Below, one piece after another: positions 10,101 to 18,282 of a stretch of DNA of 64,000 bases. The stretch is from NCBI GenBank assembly GCA_046350595.1, contig JAXMAC010000005.1, positions 1 through 64,000 on the forward strand, in the 5' to 3' direction. The notes under the pieces are model-generated. The model was not told where the DNA came from. It made no database searches and worked only from the letters and a program-made list of their open reading frames with translations. Source of the stretch: JAHFOW01 sp046350595 (GTDB lineage: Bacteria > Planctomycetota > Brocadiia > Brocadiales > Brocadiaceae). A program made the translations under genes and the position numbers. Each line of letters opens with the position of its first letter. Within the stretch, counting starts at the first letter, position 1.

Positions 10101-10447
10101 ATGATCTGCAAACCGCTCCTCCCATCGGCCACGTATGCCGTGGTGCCGGAAACAGTGACTCCCCATGCATTGTAAGGAGTATCATAGCTACCCAGGAGAT
10201 ATGTAAAGCACGGCTTGGCGGTTGCTGATTTATTACACACACTTACACCAGATAACGAGCATACGGTGAGCGACAGAAAAAATAATAATGATATGATTCT
10301 TTTAAAAAAACGCGTGTTCTGAAAGAATCCTGCCAATTTCACCGGAACTGCCCACACACCTTGATAGTATGTAGGCATTGTAGCCGTTAACAAATTGTGA
10401 CGTGCCCGGTTATCATAACAGTTGTGCGTAAAGATATATGATTTCAT
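7103..10447 (-). CDS. Secreted LVIVD-repeat protein with Ig-like and C-type lectin domains
   Basis: A large (1114 aa) probably exported protein. A hydrophobic segment at about residues 50-67 is followed by 14 LVIVD repeats of about 42 residues (86-675), each like GSYDTPGxAYGVxxSG...AYVADGxSGLQIIDV. Then come two Big_5-type Ig-like domains (PPxVxSTxPxxxxxNV, about 680-890), a C-type lectin-like domain (WIGYTDESEEGNWKWVSGE, WxxGEPSNSGxCEDYA, GKWND; about 895-1020) and a final Ig-like domain. LVIVD repeats form beta-propellers, and 14 would suit two seven-bladed rings (inference). A GGGAG site supports the ATG at 10447, though it lies long before the hydrophobic segment. It is likely a surface or matrix adhesin. 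The gene converges on nifS. Confidence 0.85.
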   Translation of the reverse strand: MKSYIFTHNCYDNRARHNLLTATMPTYYQGVWAVPVKLAGFFQNTRFFKRIISLLFFLSLTVCSLSGVSVCNKSATAKPCFTYLLGSYDTPYNAWGVTVSGTTAYVADGRSGLQIIDVKNPTSPQFLGSYDTPGTAYRVAISGTTAYVADGDSGLQIIDVTDPASPQFLGSYDTPGIAYGVVISGDTAFVADGTSGLQIIDVTDHASPYLVGNYDPLGTVFGITLSGDTAFIANDSIGLIIIDVTNHTDPKLLKTLGMPGQAAGLVLSGTTIYVADWEGGLQIVDVSNPFSPIPLGSFATPGSAVSVAISGTTAYVAEWYGGIQIIDVTDSSSPKLLGSYETPDTAVQVVISDTTAYIADGKTGLLVVDVTNPSSPKVGSYDTPGNAMGIAIAGTTTAFVADGDSGLQIIDVTNHASPMLMGSYDSTPDTARGIAIAGTTTAFVAYGTSGIQIIDTTNPTFPAPLDSYDTPGTAYGVAVSGDMMAFVADGDSGLQIIDATNPNLLQYKGSYNTPGIAYGVAISGTTTVFVADGIRGLQIIDATDTTLPILQKNYDTPGTAYGVAVSGSTAYVADGVNGLLIIDVTNPTLPNFLGNYDTPGFAMGVAIKGTTAFVSDGFGGLQVIDVTNPALPKLLENYDSPGNAGGIAVSGTTAYVADGDSGLQIVEVSFDCSAGPDITPPIVVSTSPLDKEKNVAINATITATFSESVDESTISGSTFTINNGVTGSAIYDDTTKTVTFTPSANLSYSTTYTVTITTGVKDLAANPMSTDYIWSFTTETVPDKSPPTVISTNPPNNAINVATNSSITAIFSEPIDETTVNESTFTIDGITGTVSYNPDTKTATFTPSTTLDNATSYTATITTGVIDKAGNPMTADYTWGFTTIPDAYSWITNPANGHLYKLIDDGDWRACENDAVGQGAHLVTINNKNEQNWLVATFGVKKPYWIGYTDESEEGNWKWVSGESLSYTHWKNGEPSNSGDCEDYAIMWPGGKWNDVGSCSPIWPTITTAIIEKVTCEPEQIFISNYTLKLKTNQSGDVTIIITGNGGCRVGGIEVKAKVGTLSQQFISISPQSGITNDNGQTVFTITAKDMAGKARVIFSAGTLKKTFVVKVIQ
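8423..10192 (-). repeat. Fourteen tandem 126-bp-class coding repeats (LVIVD)
   Basis: Internal repeats of the LVIVD protein. Units begin with variants of GSYDTPG (GSYDTP, GNYDPL, KTLGMP, GSFATP, ENYDSP and others) and contain (L/I)QIIDVTNP. The first three and the tenth to thirteenth units are most alike; the fourth to seventh are more diverged, so the array has both old and recent duplications. Confidence 0.85.
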
Positions 10448-10504
10448 AAAAGAAAGCTCCCTTGTGTTATGCTGTATGATAAAGCATGAAAACTTTTGTC
10501 AATT

Positions 10505-11518
10505 TTATTTTTCTTGTACAAGCAAAGTTCCCCTTGCCCCTTTTTCCGCCCGCCACAGGGCATGGTCAACGATTGGGAATTCTCCGGTTGCCAGTGCCTG
10601 GAACTCAACCACAGCGGCAGATCCGGCCTGGATGTACGCAGTTTCTTCGTCTCTTGTTAAAGCGCTGTAATGGGTCGGATAAAATTTATCAAATATCTGC
10701 CCGATGATATGAAAATTAGCGCCTATGTTCGGTCCACCTGTAACGAAAAATATACGGACAGTATCCTTCTTATCTACAGTTACCGGACCATATATTGATG
10801 GATCGAAAAGCGCTTTCGTATGTCCATTAAAGGTGAAACAATCAGGGTGTTCAGCTCTCGCTTTCTCCACATCGAGGTCATACCCATCGAGGACATCCGG
10901 CGCTTCCTCAATACCTGGCTTAAGATACCATTCGCTTTGTCCAATATAAAATTCTTTGGCAACTTTGGGAAGCCCGCCTCTCGGTTCTACCATGATCAGA
11001 CCATACATACCATGCGATACATGTTCCCACGGCATTCCCATAGCGCCGCAGTGATAGATATATGCGCCTTCTCTCATAGCTTTAAATTTTAGAGTTTTGG
11101 TTTCGCCCGGCTCAACATCCATAAGCATGGCGCCAATACCGGCGTGGAAATCTAAATTATGCGGTGTGTTAAATTCCTCGTTGGTGAGATTAATAACAAC
11201 CGTATCACCTTCCATAACCCGTACCATGGGACCAGGAACTGTAGCGGGACCGATTATATCCCCTTTTTTTTCTGCAAAGGTCCAAAACCAGAATTTTTTC
11301 CCGGGAGTCAATTCAGCAATGACTTCCCTGGCGACCAAATCTACCGTTACCGTCTTTGTGTGCCATCTGGCTATCCGGGGTGGAATATCCGTTGGGTCTT
11401 TGGCAACATTACTAAAGACATCCACAGCATGAGTGATTGCAGGCTGTGTGATTAATACCAGTCCGTTAAGGCTGGCAAAAGCCATTATTGAATACAGTAT
11501 CTTCTTGTATCTTTCCAT
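10505..11518 (-). CDS. nirK: Copper-containing nitrite reductase (NirK-like)
   Basis: Two-domain cupredoxin enzyme that reduces nitrite to NO in the periplasm (337 aa, N-terminal signal about 1-31). All expected ligands are visible by comparison with known CuNiRs: type 1 copper H120, C157, H166 and M171; type 2 copper H125, H156 and H319; catalytic D123 and H270. The key strings are PHNLDFH, YHCGAMGMPWEHVSHGM, NFHIIG and VDHALW. In anammox metabolism NO is the co-substrate for hydrazine synthesis, so this would be the NO supplier if no NirS is present elsewhere. It is a single gene with its own promoter and lies divergently from a PAS histidine kinase. A laccase-type two-domain oxidase is the alternative, but the conserved active-site Asp/His pair favours NirK. 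Confidence 0.85.
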   Translation of the reverse strand: MERYKKILYSIMAFASLNGLVLITQPAITHAVDVFSNVAKDPTDIPPRIARWHTKTVTVDLVAREVIAELTPGKKFWFWTFAEKKGDIIGPATVPGPMVRVMEGDTVVINLTNEEFNTPHNLDFHAGIGAMLMDVEPGETKTLKFKAMREGAYIYHCGAMGMPWEHVSHGMYGLIMVEPRGGLPKVAKEFYIGQSEWYLKPGIEEAPDVLDGYDLDVEKARAEHPDCFTFNGHTKALFDPSIYGPVTVDKKDTVRIFFVTGGPNIGANFHIIGQIFDKFYPTHYSALTRDEETAYIQAGSAAVVEFQALATGEFPIVDHALWRAEKGARGTLLVQEK

Positions 11519-11624
11519 TTTCTTTTACTCCTTAAAGTTTTAAATTTTCGTAATTATGCTATAAATGAATGGATGTTTAAATGAAGCTTCTGGGTGTTTT
11601 TTCTGGTGAATTCTTTCGTAATAT

Positions 11625-11653
11625 ATTAAACCTGTAATTCAGGGACATGTCAA
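11625..11653 (-). promoter_or_regulatory. Sigma70-like promoter for nirK
   Basis: On the minus strand: TTGACA (11648-11653), a 17-base spacer, TTTAAT (11625-11630). The transcript would start near 11618 and have an untranslated leader of about 100 bases before the ATG at 11518. No FNR-type TTGAT-N4-ATCAA site was seen in the 255-base divergent region with the kinase gene. Confidence 0.6.
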
Positions 11654-11774
11654 CTACTTTTGGCTTTGCCGTGTACAAAAGGGATATCGCTCGTTAGACT
11701 GTCGGGTACGTATTATAATTGGAATTTTGGGATTTGGCATTTACTTTTAGAGGAATTTTGATAGGCTTATTTAT

Positions 11775-12875
11775 ATGAGAAAAAGTGATGCAATAATTCA
11801 AGTATTAAACCAAGCGCTGGATTGTGCAAGCAAGGGGATTATGATCCAGGATATAAGTCGAAGGGTGGTGTTTTTTAATCGTGCCTGTGAAGAAATTACA
11901 CGATGGCCAAAGGAAAAAATTCTTGAGAAAGATTGCGGAGATATTTTTTGTTGTCACACATCTACCGGTATGTGCTTAACAGAGAAATTTTGTCCGGGTA
12001 TGGACATTTTTCACGGCAAAATTTCCAAAGCTTCCCGGGAGCTTTTAATCAAACGTGGTGATGGGAGCGAGTCGTGGATAGAGGCGAGCGCCTCGGCGAT
12101 CAGGGACAATGATGGAAAAGTGACGCATATTGTTACGGTAATCGAGGATATCAGCGAGAAAAAGAGGTTTTCGGATGAGATCATCAGGTTGAAGACCCTG
12201 TCTACGCTGGGCGCCTTTGCGGCAGAACTGTCGCACGAAATCAAAAATCCTTTAAATGCCATGAATATCCAGATGGTCTTACTGGAGCGGGAAATACAGG
12301 GATTGAATAAAGTAACCAATAAATCAAAAAATGAGCTTCTGGAAACCGTTTCGATTGTACAAAAGGAGCTTGTTCGTTTGAGCGGCTTTGTTGAAGAATG
12401 CCTGCACTTTTCAAAGACAGGGGAGTTGAACAAGAAGTATATGGATGCGCGTGAAATGCTCAACGATATTATTTCATTGCTCCTGCCCCAGGCGTTGCTG
12501 AGTGGTGTTCATGTAATACTTAAGATGTCCGATGGACTGCCAAAAGTCAGGATGGATAGGGATAAAATAAAGCAGGCGATTATGAATATCCTGATTAACG
12601 GCATTGAAGCAATGCCGGATGGCGGGGAATTGAGGGTTGAGGCTAAATCTGTAGAAGGCGAACTCTTGATCTCCTGCAAGGATACAGGTTCAGGGATTCC
12701 TGATGAGATCAAAGACAAGATATTTAATCTTTTTTATACCACCAAGGATGGAGGAACCGGGATAGGGCTTGCGCTGGCCCAGAATATCGTTCATGCTCAT
12801 GGGGGGACTATACGGTTGGAGTCGTCGGCGAAAGGGAGTAAATTTGTTATTGCGATTCCTGTGGATGGTTTTTAG
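11775..12875 (+). CDS. PAS-domain sensor histidine kinase (NtrB-like)
   Basis: Cytoplasmic two-component sensor, 366 aa and without a membrane segment. The PAS domain (about 10-130) contains a cysteine-rich stretch (C54, C59, C60, C67, C73 around GDIFCCHTSTGMC), seen in PAS sensors that may bind a metal or respond to redox state. The dimerisation/phosphoacceptor domain has H154 in ELSHEIKNPLNAM. The ATPase shows the N box (NILINGIEAM), G1 (DTGSGIP) and G2 (GGTGIGLALAQ). No response regulator is adjacent. It is divergent from nirK, so a regulatory link is possible but unproven. Confidence 0.9.
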   Translation: MRKSDAIIQVLNQALDCASKGIMIQDISRRVVFFNRACEEITRWPKEKILEKDCGDIFCCHTSTGMCLTEKFCPGMDIFHGKISKASRELLIKRGDGSESWIEASASAIRDNDGKVTHIVTVIEDISEKKRFSDEIIRLKTLSTLGAFAAELSHEIKNPLNAMNIQMVLLEREIQGLNKVTNKSKNELLETVSIVQKELVRLSGFVEECLHFSKTGELNKKYMDAREMLNDIISLLLPQALLSGVHVILKMSDGLPKVRMDRDKIKQAIMNILINGIEAMPDGGELRVEAKSVEGELLISCKDTGSGIPDEIKDKIFNLFYTTKDGGTGIGLALAQNIVHAHGGTIRLESSAKGSKFVIAIPVDGF

Positions 12876-12892
12876 TTTATTCGATAATTAGA

Positions 12893-13747
12893 ATGAAATT
12901 TCCTAAATATATTTTCTTAAACGACGCCATCGTTGAAGATACTGCAGGTCATCTTAGTACCTATGATCGTGGTTTTCTTTACGGGGATGGACTCTTTGAG
13001 ACCATCCGGGCATATTCTGGAAAACCTTTTAGGCTTGCAGACCATATTGAACGCCTCTCGAATTCCGCAAAATATCTTGATATTCCGTTCCTTCAAACAA
13101 CTCAAGAAATACAAAATATAATTGAACAACTCCTCGAACTGAACAACGTAACAGATGCTTATATCCGGATGACGCTTTCGCGGGGATGGAGTGTCAACGG
13201 TTTTATTCCTGCACAAAAATGTTACCCAACATTTGTCATCCAGGTAAAAGAGATTTCTCTCTATCCCGGCCCATTATACAAAACGGGAGTGAGTCTTATT
13301 ACTTCACCTGTCCGGAGAAGTACATCCTGCCCCATTTCACGACACAAGACACTCAACTATTTGACAAACTATCTCCAGAAAAAAGAGGCGATTCATCGGG
13401 GCGTCCATGATGTACTCGTTCTGAACACTGATGGGTACATTGCGGAATGTTCTGTAAGCAATATCTTTATCGTTGAAAAAGGAGTGGTTATCACCCCGTC
13501 TTTAATGGCAAATATTCTGCCCGGCGTAACACGAAAAATCGTTATGGAATTGTGCGCGAAAAATGGTATTCATGTGTCAGAAGAGCTTTTTGGTCTGGAA
13601 AGGGTTCTCAGTGCTGATGAAATCTTTCTTACTAATTCTCTCATGGAAGTTATGCCCGTTTCCCGGATTGATGGAAAACCAATAGGAAGAGGTGTTCCCG
13701 GCGTTACAACCGTGACTTTACATGAGAGGTATAGGGAGTTAATTTAA
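12893..13747 (+). CDS. Class IV PLP aminotransferase (IlvE/PabC/D-Ala type)
   Basis: Fold-type IV PLP enzyme, 284 aa. The likely PLP lysine is K152 in SRHKTLNYLTN, and the glutamate of ECSVSNIFI (about 185) is the usual partner. The N terminus, with DRGFLYGDGLFETIRAY, is typical. Branched-chain aminotransferase, aminodeoxychorismate lyase and D-amino acid aminotransferase cannot be separated by eye; LNYLTN and the length lean to an IlvE or PabC-like role. The start at 12893 lacks a clear ribosome site and lies 17 bases after the kinase gene, so the two may be cotranscribed. Confidence 0.85.
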   Translation: MKFPKYIFLNDAIVEDTAGHLSTYDRGFLYGDGLFETIRAYSGKPFRLADHIERLSNSAKYLDIPFLQTTQEIQNIIEQLLELNNVTDAYIRMTLSRGWSVNGFIPAQKCYPTFVIQVKEISLYPGPLYKTGVSLITSPVRRSTSCPISRHKTLNYLTNYLQKKEAIHRGVHDVLVLNTDGYIAECSVSNIFIVEKGVVITPSLMANILPGVTRKIVMELCAKNGIHVSEELFGLERVLSADEIFLTNSLMEVMPVSRIDGKPIGRGVPGVTTVTLHERYRELI

Positions 13748-13903
13748 CACTAGCGGAGTTCCTTCAGTATTAAAGGCTGTTGCATTATACGCAATGGGAA
13801 CTATCAGCCGGATTTGTTTCTTCAGACGATATTCCTTTGAAGAGCAACGGTTATCTATCAGAGAGAGGTATGATTACCTCCCGGAAATTTTACATATAAA
13901 TGA

Positions 13904-13978
<75 letters not shown>

Positions 13979-14209
13979 ATTTTACGATATATATTTGTAT
14001 CCATTTTATCCCCTCTTGTCAAATAGTATTGTTAAAATTAACGAAGAAAATTGTGCCTCTTTAATTGCCTTACGCTCATCTCTTGCTTGCACCCGTATTT
14101 TGCTCGTTTGGGCATTCTTTCCCACTTTTCTTTCTTATGATTTTTAATTTTGCTGATAAAGTTAAAAAAACCTTGCAATCCTCTTCGTTTTTGCTAAATT
14201 TAGATTTTT
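13979..14209. other. AT-rich spacer upstream of preT
   Basis: No gene seen. The last 50 bases contain ttgcaatcctcttcg and gctaaatttag just before the ATG of preT and have no Shine-Dalgarno sequence. A TTG-type -33 box with a TAnnTTT-type -7 box is the pattern used by Bacteroidetes promoters, which would fit an acquired gene pair. The match is weak. Confidence 0.4.
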
Positions 14210-15565
14210 ATGAAAAAAAACATTTATTTATCATCTATGGCTGAATTTAACATTTTCAAAACTGAGGAAGATTTTTGTCGTAATTTCGAGCAAATCAAAC
14301 CATTGATGAATACGACAGAAGCTTTTTATGAAAGTTCCCGATGCTTGTTTTGCTATGATGCTCCATGTGTGAAAGCTTGTCCGGCAAGTATTGATATTCC
14401 GCTGTTTATCAGGCAAATTCAAACCAACAACATTTTCGGCGCCGCCAAAACGATCTATGAATCAAATTATCTGGGCAATGCTTGTGGAAAAGTTTGTCCA
14501 ACAGAAGTATTGTGTGAAGGCGCTTGTGTATTTAACAAGCAGAAAATTAAATCGTTAGAAATCGGTCGCTTACAATCTTTTGCAACCACAACTGCAATTT
14601 TACATAACAAGAAATTATTTGCAGTTCCGGAAGACAAAAGCGCAAAAGTAGCAGTTATTGGTGCTGGACCAGCCGGAATTGCATGTGCCTGCGAACTGCG
14701 TTTGCATGGTTATCCGGTTGATATTTATGAAGAAAAGGCACAACCTTCGGGACTTTTGATACATGGTGTTGCTCCTTACAAAATCGGAAATTTAGAAATT
14801 ATTTTCGAAATCAATTATTTACAATCAATCTTCGGATTTACCGTGCATTACAAGTCGCCTGTCAAAACCAAAATTGATTTGCAAAAATTGGAGAAAACAT
14901 ATTCTGCAATTTTTCTCGGAATAGGTTTAGGGAATACCAGGAGTTTGAATATCAGTGGTGAAGATTTGAAAAATTGTATCGGTGCAACCGAATTCATTGA
15001 GCAACTTAAGTTAAATCACCTGACCACGGTTGTAGGAAAAAAAGTAGTGGTTTTAGGTGGTGGTAATACCGCAATGGATGCAGCTTCTGATGCAGCACGT
15101 ATGGGCGCCGAAACGGTTATTTTGGCTTATCGTGGCAATAAAGCAGCAATGAAAGCGTATCATTTCGAATACGAACTTGCTAAAAATGTTAATGTTCAGG
15201 CGATTTTCAATGCCATGCCGGTTGCAATTACCGGTTATGGACAAGTTTCGGGCGTTAAGTTTCAGAAAACTCAAACTCAGAATGGAAAATTGCAGGCGGT
15301 TGCAGGTAGCGAGTTTTCGATTGACTGTGATATGGTAATAAAAGCTACCGGTCAGAAAAAGCAATCAGATTTTTTGAAACTGATTGATAATCTCAAACTT
15401 GACGATTCCGGGCGAATTGTAACTCAAGCCGGAAACGGACAAACTACAAATCCAAAGTATTTTGCCGGCGGTGATGCAAGAAACGGCGGTACAGAGGTTG
15501 TCAATGCAGCCGCCGAAGGAAAATGGGCTGCTCAGGGAATTGTTGATTTTTTGCAAAAGATGTAA
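14210..15565 (+). CDS. preT: NAD-dependent dihydropyrimidine dehydrogenase subunit PreT-like
   Basis: Electron-input subunit (451 aa) of the two-gene bacterial dihydropyrimidine dehydrogenase, which reduces uracil and thymine with NAD(P)H. Two [4Fe-4S] motifs stand at the N terminus (C45, C48, C53, C57 and C92, C96, C102, C106), then an FAD-binding GAGPAGIA (about 149-156) and an NAD(P)-binding GGGNTAMDAA. On its own it resembles the glutamate synthase small subunit, but the adjacent preA decides the name. No Shine-Dalgarno precedes the ATG at 14210, and codon use is richer in AAA/ATT/GGT-type codons than in neighbouring genes, suggesting transfer, perhaps from Bacteroidetes. Confidence 0.85.
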   Translation: MKKNIYLSSMAEFNIFKTEEDFCRNFEQIKPLMNTTEAFYESSRCLFCYDAPCVKACPASIDIPLFIRQIQTNNIFGAAKTIYESNYLGNACGKVCPTEVLCEGACVFNKQKIKSLEIGRLQSFATTTAILHNKKLFAVPEDKSAKVAVIGAGPAGIACACELRLHGYPVDIYEEKAQPSGLLIHGVAPYKIGNLEIIFEINYLQSIFGFTVHYKSPVKTKIDLQKLEKTYSAIFLGIGLGNTRSLNISGEDLKNCIGATEFIEQLKLNHLTTVVGKKVVVLGGGNTAMDAASDAARMGAETVILAYRGNKAAMKAYHFEYELAKNVNVQAIFNAMPVAITGYGQVSGVKFQKTQTQNGKLQAVAGSEFSIDCDMVIKATGQKKQSDFLKLIDNLKLDDSGRIVTQAGNGQTTNPKYFAGGDARNGGTEVVNAAAEGKWAAQGIVDFLQKM

Positions 15566-15587
15566 AACCGGAAAAAAACATAACAGT

Positions 15588-16919
15588 ATGGCAGACTTAT
15601 CAATCAATTTTGCAGGGATAAAAGCACCCAATCCATTCTGGTTGGCATCGGGGCCGCCTACCAACTCGGGTTATCAGGTGATGAGGGCGTTTGATGCCGG
15701 CTGGGGTGGCGCTGTTTGGAAAACTATGGGAATTCCGGTAATCAATGTTTCGAGCAGGTATGGGGCTGTAAATTATCGCGATACGCGAATGGCTGGGTTT
15801 AGCAACATCGAATTGATTTCGGACAGACCGCTGAAAGACAATCTGAATGAGTTTGAAGAAGTGAAGAAGCACTTTCCGAATCATGCTTTAATCGCATCGC
15901 TTATGGTGCAGAGTCGCAAGGAGTGGCATCAGATTGTAACCGATGTTCAAAACGCCGGTGCTGATGGGTTAGAACTCAATTTTAGTTGTCCGCATGGGAT
16001 GTGTGAACGCGGAATGGGTTCAGCGGTCGGACAAGAACCCGAAGTGCTTCAAACCATAACATCATGGGTAATGGAAGTTGCAAAAATTCCGGTTATTGTT
16101 AAGCTGACACCCAATATTTCGGATATTACCGAACCGGCACAAGCAGCGCGCCGCGGCGGGGCAAATGCCGTTTCACTCATCAACACGATACAAAGCTTGA
16201 TAGGCGTTGATATTGACCGCTTTGTAACATTTCCGGTTGTTGGTACTCAAAGCACAAACGGTGGTTATTGTGGTCCGGCAGTAAAACCTATTGCGTTAAA
16301 TATGGTGAAAAATTGTGCAAAACACCCGAGCGTTCAACTTCCGATATCGGGTATTGGCGGTATAGAAAACTGGCGCGATGCCGTCGAATTTATTCTGGTT
16401 GGTGCTTCGTCGGTACAAGTTTGTACTTCGGTGATGCACTACGGTTTTGGAATAATCAGAGATCTGAAATCCGGACTTGAACGCTATATGGACGAGAAAG
16501 GATTTAAAACCGTCAACGAAATGGTTGGAAAAGCACTTCCAAACATAACAGCCTGGGAACATCTTGATCTGGAATATAAAATTGTTGCCAACATCAGCAA
16601 TGAAAAATGTATCGGTTGTCAGTTGTGTTACATTGCTTGCGAAGACGGTGCGCATCAGGCAATTGAGCTTTCGGCTGATATTCAGAACCGTACGCCGAAA
16701 ATCAACGAAGACAACTGTGTTGGCTGTAATTTATGTTCGCTGGTTTGTCCGGTTGAGGGTTGTATTATGATGATTCGCAAAGACGATGGTTCAAAAACGA
16801 TAACATGGCACGAACGGACTGAGGCACGGAATATTCCGACAACTTTTGATGACCCGCTTGCCGGAGGATTGGCACATCATATACCACATCCGACCGAAGC
16901 ACTCAAACGTCACAAATAG
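15588..16919 (+). CDS. preA: Dihydropyrimidine dehydrogenase subunit PreA
   Basis: Catalytic FMN subunit (443 aa): a dihydroorotate-dehydrogenase-like TIM barrel (1-320) followed by a ferredoxin domain with two [4Fe-4S] motifs (CIGCQLCYIAC, CVGCNLCSLVC). C134 in NFSCPHGM matches the catalytic cysteine of mammalian DPD, and ELNFSC contains the conserved Asn. I chose the ATG at 15588, giving MADLSINFAG, because an upstream in-frame start falls inside preT. It lies 22 bases after preT and also lacks a strong ribosome site. Pyrimidine reduction is not an obvious part of anammox core metabolism, which makes the pair look accessory. Confidence 0.9.
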   Translation: MADLSINFAGIKAPNPFWLASGPPTNSGYQVMRAFDAGWGGAVWKTMGIPVINVSSRYGAVNYRDTRMAGFSNIELISDRPLKDNLNEFEEVKKHFPNHALIASLMVQSRKEWHQIVTDVQNAGADGLELNFSCPHGMCERGMGSAVGQEPEVLQTITSWVMEVAKIPVIVKLTPNISDITEPAQAARRGGANAVSLINTIQSLIGVDIDRFVTFPVVGTQSTNGGYCGPAVKPIALNMVKNCAKHPSVQLPISGIGGIENWRDAVEFILVGASSVQVCTSVMHYGFGIIRDLKSGLERYMDEKGFKTVNEMVGKALPNITAWEHLDLEYKIVANISNEKCIGCQLCYIACEDGAHQAIELSADIQNRTPKINEDNCVGCNLCSLVCPVEGCIMMIRKDDGSKTITWHERTEARNIPTTFDDPLAGGLAHHIPHPTEALKRHK

Positions 16920-17106
16920 GTATCATGCTCAACCATCCAACGTCGTATAACATTGGCAGGAAGGTTGCGCCTTAAATATTAAATTGTTACGATTCAGTAT
17001 TGGTAAAAGAATTTTGCCTTCACCTGTAATTAACAGGCCCGGCCAGAGGCCCTCGTCTCTTACGCAGCTACTCTTGCGTTCAGGTTCGTTACAAGCCGGC
17101 AGTGTT
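16920..17106. other. Unassigned structured spacer
   Basis: No gene supported. The segment contains several palindromes: cctgtaattaacagg, ggcccggccagaggccc, and cttacgcag...cttgcg. The texture is that of a structured RNA or a degraded mobile element such as a group II intron edge, but nothing decisive was found. Confidence 0.3.
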
Positions 17107-18282
17107 TTAATATTGCCGGGTTGCTTCCGTTTCGTGGATTGAGCGCTGGAATTGGTCGCTTGTGAGTTCGGCAGTGAAGCGTACATCATCTGCGGTAAGG
17201 GCCTTCACAACAACTTGCCATTTGGCCGTGGTTTTCGGGGAGAGCGTGGACAGCGGTACAAATGTTATTCTGCGACCTTGTGCCTGGACGGTTGTTGCGC
17301 CAGTACCTGAGACGAACTCCTGGCTGTCTTCCAGCGTGCAAACAATTGCCACGTTCGTGAGTATGCCCGAACCTTGATTGGTCACGTTGAGTTCGTAGGT
17401 TTCCTCCTGCCCTACCTCAATTGGATCTGCAACGTCTATGACCTCAAGGAGAACTGCGGGGATGCCGGAGACGTGAGTGACGCACATCGTGTTCACGGGT
17501 GGGGCAATGGCGCCGTGCGCGGTGGAAGCAAATGTCAGAGAGCCTGGTTGTGGTGCGGTAAAGTTTGCACAGAGCGGCTTGCTCGCACCAGGCGCAAGAT
17601 TTGAAATGTACCAGGTCAGGCGGCGTGCTGCAGGGTTGTTCTTGCCGGCTGAGTTCACAAATATCGCCCCCGTGGGAATCGGCAGCGTTACGGTAACCAT
17701 CTCGTCCCGCACATTACCGTTATTCTTCACATTCAGACAGACCAGCATGGGGCGGTGTACCGAAACCTCATCTGGTGCATTACACCCAATTGTCAGGACG
17801 GGAACACGCCTATCAGGGCCAAGGTCTTCAACCCAGAAATTGCAGCATGGTTTGGGCGTTACACAGCGGTAACGACGACCTTTCGAGTAAAAGAAGAATT
17901 CATAAGCCTCAATCGGCTCCTCTCCGCCCCAAATCAAATCACGGATCAGAAACGGTTCGCCATTCCTGCGCGAGGACATTGCCGGCAGGTAAGCTCCTAC
18001 CGGTATCTGCAGCGCCTTAATCGTCTCAGTCGCTGCCGCATGACGGAAATCCTCAATGCTTCCCTGCCAGCCGTCACAGAGGTTCAGGATAACATCAATG
18101 TCGGCGAAAAGCTTTTCTGAAGTTAAACGGTTACGCAGTTCTTCCGGCGTGTTGACTGGATCGGCAAAGCGCGTGGTGGGATGTCCCAACCGGCGCGCGA
18201 TGTGTTGTTGGGCATGGAGCGGCATTGCTACCGCCATTACCAGCGCTACCAATGGTACGAAGACTATGCATAGTTTTTTCAT
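17107..18282 (-). CDS. Secreted protein with conserved-repeat (DUF11/CARDB-like) domains
   Basis: Exported protein, 391 aa from the ATG at 18282. This start was chosen because MKKLCIVFVPLVALVMAVAMPLHAQ is a standard signal peptide; an ATG at 18291 and a TTG at 18357 are alternatives. The middle and C terminus contain two Ig-like domains of the DUF11/CARDB kind: MLVCLNVKNNGNVRDEMVTV...PTGAIFVNSAGKN, and PIEVGQEETYELNVTNQGSG...WQVVVKAL. The N-terminal 140 residues (with EELRNRLTSEKLFADIDVIL) are not recognised. Similar proteins occur as cell-envelope components in planctomycetes. No partner genes are adjacent. Confidence 0.7.
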   Translation of the reverse strand: MKKLCIVFVPLVALVMAVAMPLHAQQHIARRLGHPTTRFADPVNTPEELRNRLTSEKLFADIDVILNLCDGWQGSIEDFRHAAATETIKALQIPVGAYLPAMSSRRNGEPFLIRDLIWGGEEPIEAYEFFFYSKGRRYRCVTPKPCCNFWVEDLGPDRRVPVLTIGCNAPDEVSVHRPMLVCLNVKNNGNVRDEMVTVTLPIPTGAIFVNSAGKNNPAARRLTWYISNLAPGASKPLCANFTAPQPGSLTFASTAHGAIAPPVNTMCVTHVSGIPAVLLEVIDVADPIEVGQEETYELNVTNQGSGILTNVAIVCTLEDSQEFVSGTGATTVQAQGRRITFVPLSTLSPKTTAKWQVVVKALTADDVRFTAELTSDQFQRSIHETEATRQY

